A stretch of 53,993 nucleotides of DNA from UBA4660 sp034408895 (GTDB lineage: Bacteria > Bacteroidota > Bacteroidia > Flavobacteriales_D > Sanyastnellaceae): positions 1 to 53,993 of the forward strand of contig JAWXCI010000020.1 in NCBI GenBank assembly GCA_034408895.1, read 5' to 3'. The notes under the pieces are model-generated. The model had not been told where the DNA came from and did no database searches. It saw nothing but the letters and a program-made list of their open reading frames with translations. Positions within the stretch are counted from its first letter, which is position 1; each line of letters starts with the position of its first letter. Made by a program: the position numbers and the translations under genes. Positions 33,201 to 42,200 of the stretch are shown piece after piece.

Positions 33201-36200
33201 TGGTGGTCGAATGGATGATGTTCATATCTGGAATGTTGTGCGTACGCAATCGCAAATTCAATCCGACATGATTACTGCCCTGGTTGGAAATGAATCAGGA
33301 CTTGTCCGCAGTTACAATTTTGAAAATCCTTCGGTAACCCCTGCAGGTGACAACGCAGCGTACACAACAGTGGATGATTTGACCAATAACTATGATGGCA
33401 ACCTTTACAATTTTCTGCTCAATGGCGCCACTTCGAATTGGGTTTCATTCCATGACGGGGATGGTGATGGCATTGCTACATGCGATGATTGCGATGACAA
33501 CAATCCGAACATAGGAATCATCACATGGTATCCTGATACCGATGGTGATGGTTATGGAGACAGCGCGGCTGGTGTGGAACAATGCGACCCTCCCGGCCCC
33601 GATTACACGCAAGAGGATGGTGATTGTGACGACAGTAATTCCAACATCAGCCCGGGTGCGCAGGAATTGTGCAGCAACGGAATTGATGATAACTGCAACG
33701 GTGTGACAGACGACAATGGAATTGCGATGGCATTCGATGGTGCAAACGACCGCCAATACATTTCATATCCGCCTATCGGCTACACCTCATACACGAAGGA
33801 AGCGTGGATTTATGTAACGAGCAGCAACACCTACCAGCAAATCATTTCATCTACCGAAGCTCCCTTCTGGCTGTACAACCGCTACCTCACAGCAGGTGGA
33901 CAGAACAACTCAACGAATCAGCAAGCGCCCACGCAAATTCCGATCAACACCTGGGCGCACGTAGCGGTGACTTACAACTACAGTTCGTCCCAGATGACAC
34001 TATATGTAAATGGGGTTCAGGTGGCGCAGGGAAGTGGTAATTATTCTTATGGTTATGAAGTGGGAGTTGGTTCATATCCAAATGGTGGAGATTATTTCGG
34101 TGGAAAGATTGACGAAGCGCGCATTTGGAATTACGCTCGTTCTGCATCACAGATTTCTTCCTACATGAATGTTCCGCTTATTGGAAACGAAGCAGGCTTG
34201 ATTCGTTATTACAACTATGAAAATCCTGCGGTGACTCCTGCAGGCAACAATGGCCCGTACACCGTTGCAGATGATTTGAGTGCAAGCAATTATGACGCAC
34301 CGCTCTACAACTTCGCGATGACAGGAACGACTTCCAACTGGGTTCCGCGTTATGATAATGATGGTGATGGTTTTGATTCATGCGATGATTGTGACGATAC
34401 CAATCCGGCTATTACGATTTACACCTGGTACCTGGACAGCGATGGTGATGGCTATGGAGTTTCACCCGGCATTGTTGATTGTGTTCTTCCAGGCCCCGAT
34501 TATGTTTTGATAAACAGCGATTGTGATGATGGCGACCCGGCAGTGAATCCCAGCATGGTTGAAAATTGTGAAAACCTGATTGATGACAATTGTAATGGAG
34601 TTATCAACGAAGCGGGTATGGCACTGAACTTCGATGGCAGCAATGATTATGTGTATACGAACTACATCATTAACCAATTCCAGAGCTTTACAAAAGAGGC
34701 GTGGATTTATCGCACCTCAACCAATGCCTATCAATACCTCATCTTCGGAAGCTACAATCCTTTTTGGATGTACAACGGTCAATTGACTGCCGGTGACAAC
34801 AACAACTACTGGATTGCGCAAGACCCGAATCCGATTCCGCTGAATTCATGGACACACGTTGCTGTAACCTATAACATCAGCAACAATTCCCTGAAACTTT
34901 ACAAGAACGGTTTGCTTGTAGCTTCTGGAACTTCGAACTACGCAACGAGCGGTGGGTCTTACCAATATCTCGGTTCGAACAGCGGCTCGTCCGATTTATT
35001 TGGTGGAAGCATGGACGATGTACACATGTGGAATTATGAATTGACTCAGGCGCAAATCCTGGCGAACATGAATACATCACTCACCGGAAGTGAACCCGGA
35101 CTGATGATGTGGTACAACTTCGAAAATCTTTCTGCAATCCCTGCTGGAAATAATGCAGGACAAACTACAGTTGAAGACGTGAGTCCGAATTCTTACAACG
35201 GGAATCTTTACAGCTTCGCTTTGAACGGCCCCACATCCAACTGGGTTCCGCGCTTCGATGCCGATGGAGATGGATGGGACACCTGCACCGATTGTGATGA
35301 CAACAATCCGAACGTCACGATGTACACATGGTATCCCGATTTAGATGGCGATGGATACGGTGATGATTCTGCACCAATCGAACAATGCGAACCTCCCGGC
35401 CCTGAGTACACACAAGTGGATGGCGATTGCAATGATGGCGATGCAGGAGTAAATCCTGATGCCGAAGAAATCTGCAACAACGGAATTGACGAAAACTGTA
35501 ACGGAGATATTGATGACCAGAGTTTGTCTATGAACTTCGACAGCAACGATGATTACATCTACACGAACTATTACACAAACTATTCATCCTTCACGAAGGA
35601 AGCTTGGATTTATCCAACTTCGAACGACTACAATCAATACATTTTCTTCAGTGACTATTTCCGCTTCTATACTGCGGGTGGTTATCTCACGCATTACAAT
35701 TCATGTGGCTACAGTGTTGGCAGTTCTAATCCTGTTGCACTCAATCAATGGAATCACGTGGCAGTTGTTTATGATTATCCGAATTCGCAAATCAGGATGT
35801 ACCTCAATGGAAATCTTGTTGGATCAGGCTACACACCTTGCCCTTATGGCAGCTACACGACTATCGGTTACAGCAATAGTGAATCTTTTGGAGGAAGAAT
35901 GGATGAAGTGCGATTCTGGAGTGTGCCGCTTACACAGGCAGAAATCCAGAACAGCATGAACACACCGGCTATAGTTGGGAATGAACCCAACATGGTTCGT
36001 TACTACAATTTTGAAGATGCCGGAGTCGTAGGTGGTGGAAACAACACTTCTTATAGCACAACGAATGACTTGACCAATAACTACGATGGCAACGTTTTCA
36101 ATTTCACACGCAACGGCCCAACTTCCAACTGGGTTCCTTATTACGATGCCGATGGCGATGGTTTTGATTTCTGCGATGATTGCGATGACAATGACCCATC

Positions 36201-39200
36201 AATTACAATTTTCACATGGTATCAGGACACCGATGGTGATGGATTTGGTGATGACAATACCGCAACAATTGAGTGCACACAACCGGGAGGGGATTGGACT
36301 TTGACCGATGGTGATTGTGATGATGGTGATGGCGCAATAAATCCTGACGCGGTTGAATTATGCAACGACATTGATGACGATTGCAACGGCTACGTTGATG
36401 ATTTAGGAATTGCAATGGCCTTCGATGGCAACAATGATAATTTCTATACCGGTTGGTCATCTGCGTATTCGCAATTCACCAAGGAAGCGTGGGTAATGTT
36501 GCAATCAAGCAACAGCACACAATACATTTTCTACAGCAACGATTCGAAACTTTACATTCAAAGTGGATACCTATACTATCAGGATTACTGTGGTTACACA
36601 ACAACATCCAACATCCAGGTTCCGATGGATGAATGGGTGCATGTGGCGGTTACCTACCAATACGGCCCGCAGTATGTGCGACTCTATATCAATGGAGCGG
36701 AAGTGGGCTTTGGCTATTCTTATTGTCCTTACGGCTATGGAATTTATGTCGGCAATTCTTCTTCCTCATTTGGCGGAAGAATAGATGATGTGGCGTTCTG
36801 GAATTATGTGCGTTCGCAAACAGAAATTCAGAATGACATGACCACTGATTTTATCGGAAACGAATCCGGCCTCATGCGTTTCTACAACTTTGAAAACAAC
36901 GCTGTTGACCCCGGAGGAAACAATTCATCCTACACAACAGTTGATGATTTGAGTCCGAATAATTCTGATGCGGGTCTCAGCAATTTCGCTTTGAATGGAA
37001 ATTCATCTAACTGGGTTTCGGAACAGGATGCCGATGGCGATGGTTATGACATCTGCGAAGATTGTGATGACACCGACCCTGCAATTACAATTTACGAATG
37101 GTATGAAGACAGCGATGGTGACGGCTTCGGTGACGGTGTTCCAATTGTGCAGTGCGAAGAACCTGTTGGCGATTATGTTCTTGAAGATGGCGATTGCGAT
37201 GATGCCGATGGTGCAATCAATCCTGCCGCAATCGAAATCTGCGACAACGGAATTGATGAAAATTGTGATGGTGATATTGACTACGCAGGAATCGCCATGC
37301 ACTTTGATGGAAGCAATGACTACATCCAAACGAATTACTATATGAGTTCCGGAGTTTCCTTTACGAAGGAAGCATGGGTCTATCGCACGGTGGGTAGTAC
37401 GTACGAAACCATTATGTCCAGTTACTACAACCGTTTCTGGATGTACAGCGGTTATCTCTATGCAGGCGACTACAACAACATGTGGATTGTGTCAAGCCCG
37501 AATCCTATTCCCCTAAACACATGGACGCACGTTGCATGCACGTACGATTATCCAAACAGTCAATTGAAACTTTACATCAATGGAGCATTGGTTGGAACTG
37601 GTACTTCGTACTACGCAACAAACAGCAGCGACTATCAAAACGTTGGTGCATTACAAGGTGGAAACTATTTCATGAACGGACGCATGGATGATGTAACGCT
37701 TTGGAATTATGTGAAGTCGCAATCTGAAATTGCAGAAGATGTGACTTCATTACTTACCGGCAGCGAAACAGGATTACAGTTCTGGTACAATTTCGAAAAT
37801 CCATCTGTAACTCCAAATCAAAATAACGGGGGCTACACAACAGTGGATGATGCAAGCGTGAATGCGTACAACGGAAATCTTTACAACTTCAACATGAATG
37901 GCAACACCAGCAACTGGGTGTGGCATTATGATGCCGATGGTGATGGTTTGAATTCATGTGAAGATTGTGACGACAACGATGCAAGTATCCAGATTTACTC
38001 TTGGTACCTCGACAGCGATGGTGATGGATTCGGTGATGGAACACCTACGCTTCAGTGTGAGCCTCCGGGACCGGATTACACATTAGTTGATGGCGACTGC
38101 GATGATGCAGATGCCGCAATAAGTCCCGATGCAGAAGAAATTTGCGACAATGGAATTGATGACAACTGCAACGGATTGATTGATGACAGTGGCACCGCAA
38201 TGTCGTTCGATGGTAACAACGATTACCTCTACACTAATTGGTATTCGTCATACAACTCGTTCACTTATGAGGCGAAGATTTTTATGTCTTCAACCAACTC
38301 GACACAATACATTTTTTATAGTAACGATTCGAGGTTCTACATTCAGAGTGGTTACCTCTACTACCAGGATGCCTGTGGTTATACAACAAGTTCTTCTGTT
38401 CAGGTTCCGATGAACCAGTGGGTGCATGTTGCAATCACATACACCTACGGCCCGCAAAATGTTCGGCTCTATTTGAATGGAGTTGAAGTAGGTTCATACT
38501 ATTCATATTGCCCTTATGGCAGCTACCGCAACATCGGATACAGCAGCAGTTCATTCGGTGGAAGAATGGATGATGTGCGCATCTGGAACTATGCTTTAAC
38601 ACAACCACAGATTCAGTCGAACATGACTGCAATGCTTACCGGTGCAGAATCTGGCCTGATGCGTTTCTACAATTTCGAAGATGTTGGAGTAATTCCTTCC
38701 GGAAACAACGTTGCGTTCAGCACCACAGATGATGTGACCAACAACTACAATGCAAACGTTTACAATTTCTCATTGAATGGTTCATCATCCAACTGGGTTC
38801 CGTACTTCGATTTCGATGGCGATGGTGTTGACTTCTGTGATGATTGTGATGACACCAATCCGAATGTACAGGATTACACATGGTTCCTCGATAGCGATGG
38901 TGATGGTTTCGGTACAGTTGCAACGGGCACTGTGCAATGCGACCCTCCGGGCCCCGATTGGGTGCTTGAAGATGGTGATTGCGATGATACCAACATCAAT
39001 ATCTATCCAGGTGCAATTGAAATCTGCGACAACGGTGTGGACGATAACTGCAACGGAATAATTGATGACCAGGGAATCGCAATGGCGTTCGATGGTTCGA
39101 ATGATTACTCCTACATTTCTTATCCGCCAATCGGATACACATCGTACACGAAAGAAGCATGGATTTATGTACAGAATGCAAATACATACCAGCCGATTAT

Positions 39201-42200
39201 TTGTTCTTCCGAAGCACCGTTCTATCTGATCAACGGTTACCTCACAGCTGGCGGCCAGAACAACTATAACAATTTACAGTCGCCAACTCCAGTGCCTTTG
39301 AATACATGGACCCACGTTGCGATGACATACAACTACGGAACATCGCAGATGTCACTTTACATCAATGGTGTCCTTGTAGCGCAAGGAAGTGGAAACTACT
39401 CTTATGGTTATGAAACTTATGTGGGTTACTTCTCATCATACGGTGTTTACTTCGGTGGCCGTATGGATGAAGTGCGCATTTGGAATTATGTGCGAACTGC
39501 TTCTGACATTTCCACATACCTGAACGCAACACTTACCGGAGGTGAATCCGGTTTGGTGCGCTACTACAATTTCGAAAACCTTGCAGTTGACCCCGGTGGA
39601 AATAATGCTGGCTACACAACTGCGGATGATTTGAGCAGCAGCAACTACGATGCTCCTCTCTACAACTTCGCGATGAATGGAAACGCTTCCAACTGGGTTC
39701 CACGGTACGATGCTGATGGCGATGGTTTCGATGTGTGTGAAGATTGCAACGACAACGATGCTTCGATTACCATCTTTACCTGGTATCCCGATTTGGATGG
39801 TGATGGATTCGGTGATTCTGATTGGCCGGTGGTGGATTGTGTTCAACCCGGCCCCGAATACGTGACCATTGATGGCGATTGTGATGATGCAGATGCTGCA
39901 ATAAATCCTGATGCAATAGAAATCTGCGACAATGGAATTGATGACAACTGCAACGGTGTGATAGATGACCAGGGACTTGCGCTTCGTTTTGACGGAAGCA
40001 ATGATTATGTAGCGACCAACTATTACCTGAACGCAGGAACATCATTCACAAAAGAAGTATGGGTGCATCCTTCGAGCAGCAACACGCACCAGGCTTTGAT
40101 ATTTGGAAATTCCAATCCGCTATGGCTTGTGAATTTGCGCCCGACCGTGGGAGATATCAATAGCTATTACCAGATTCAGGATCCGAATCCACTGCCGCTC
40201 AATCAGTGGTCGCATGTTGCAATGACATACGACCAAAGTTCACAGCAGATGAAGTTGTATGTGAATGGGAATCTTGTCGGGACTTTTGTTACACAGTATG
40301 GAAGTTGGAATGGCTACTATCAATATCTCGGTTCTGATTACGGAGGAAATTATTTCTTCGGTGGAAAAATGGATGATGTGCGAATCTGGAACTATGCGCT
40401 CACCCAGGCTGAACTTCAGGCAAACATGAATGCGATACTCACGGGTGCTGAACCTGGATTGACATTGTGGTACAACTTTGAGAATCCGGCAGTGATTCCC
40501 GCGGGTAACAACACGAGCTACTCCACTGTGGATGATATGAGTTTGAATTCGTACACCGGAAATCTTTACAACTTCGCGCTCACCGGCACCGCCAGCAACT
40601 GGATGCCGCATTGGGATGCTGACAATGATGGTTATGACATCTGCGATGATTGCGATGACAATAACCCCTCCGTCACCAACATTATGTGGTATGCTGATAC
40701 CGATGGTGACGGATATGGTGATCCGGACACAGGAATTCTCAGTTGCATACAACCGGGAACTGAGTACACAACGGTTTCAGGTGACTGTGATGATACTGTT
40801 GCAACAACGTATCCCGGTGCTGAAGAAATTTGCGACAACGGAGTGGATGATGATTGTGACGGATACATTGACACGGGAAATCTCACGATGGCCTTTGATG
40901 GAAATGATGATTACATCTACACCAACTTCTCGACAAGTTACCAGCCATTTACAAAAGAGGCATGGGTGTTCAGCAACAACAACAGCGGAACGCATTACAT
41001 CTTCTATAGTAACGACTCGCGTCTTTTCATCTCGAATGGAAATCTTTATTACCAGGATTACTGCGGCTATCAAATCTATGGCGGCACAATTCCGCAAGGA
41101 CAGTGGGTACATGTGGCAGTTACCTTCTCGGTTTACTACACCCAGATATACATCAACGGAGTGTTGCAGGGAAGCGGTTACGCTTATTGTCCTTACGGTT
41201 ATGCGACCTGTATCGGATACAGTTCAAGTTCATGGCAGGGAAGGATGGATGAAGTGAGAATCTGGAATTATGTGCGCACACAAGCACAGATTCTTGAAAC
41301 CATGAACACTTCGCTGGTTGGAAATGAATCAGGTCTTATGCGTTATTACAATTTTGAGGATGCCGGAATAGTTTCCGGTGCCGACAACACTGCTTATGCA
41401 ACTACCGATGATTTGACAAACAATTACGATGGGCAGTTGAACAACTTCACGCGCAATGGCCCAACATCAAACTGGGTTTCTTACTTCGACTATGATGGTG
41501 ATGGCCTCGACTTCTGTGAAGACTGTGACGACACCAATCCGAATATCACTTTTTACACATGGTACCAGGATGTGGATGGAGATGGATACGGTGATGATGA
41601 AACTGCAATTATCCAGTGCGACCCACCCGGCCCTGATTGGACGTTGGTGAATGGTGATTGTGATGACAGTGATGCAGCAGTGAATCCCTCAGCAATTGAA
41701 ATATGTAACGGCATTGATGACGACTGCAACGGATTGATTGACGACACAGGAATTGCTCTTGCATTCGATGGCAACAACGATTACGTGTACATAGATTACT
41801 CAGCTTCGTATCAATCGTTCACGAAGGAAGCATGGATTTACAGAACATCAACCAGCTCTTACCAGTTTGTTTTCTTCAGCAACGATTCACGATTGATGTT
41901 GAACGGTGGAAATCTTTATCACCAGGATGCATGTGGATATGTTGTTTCGTCATCAACAGCAGTTCCCATGAACCAGTGGGTGCATGTGGCGGTCACCTAT
42001 AATTATGGTGCATCTCAAATCATCCTATACCAGGATGGAAACGCTGTGGCCACAGGCAGCATGTATTGTCCTTATGGAGGTGCAATGTGTTTGGGATACA
42101 GTAGCAATTCATTCGGTGGTAAAATGGATGATGCACGCGTGTGGAATTATGTGCGCACACAATCACAAATTCAAACCGACATGAACATTGACCTTATCGG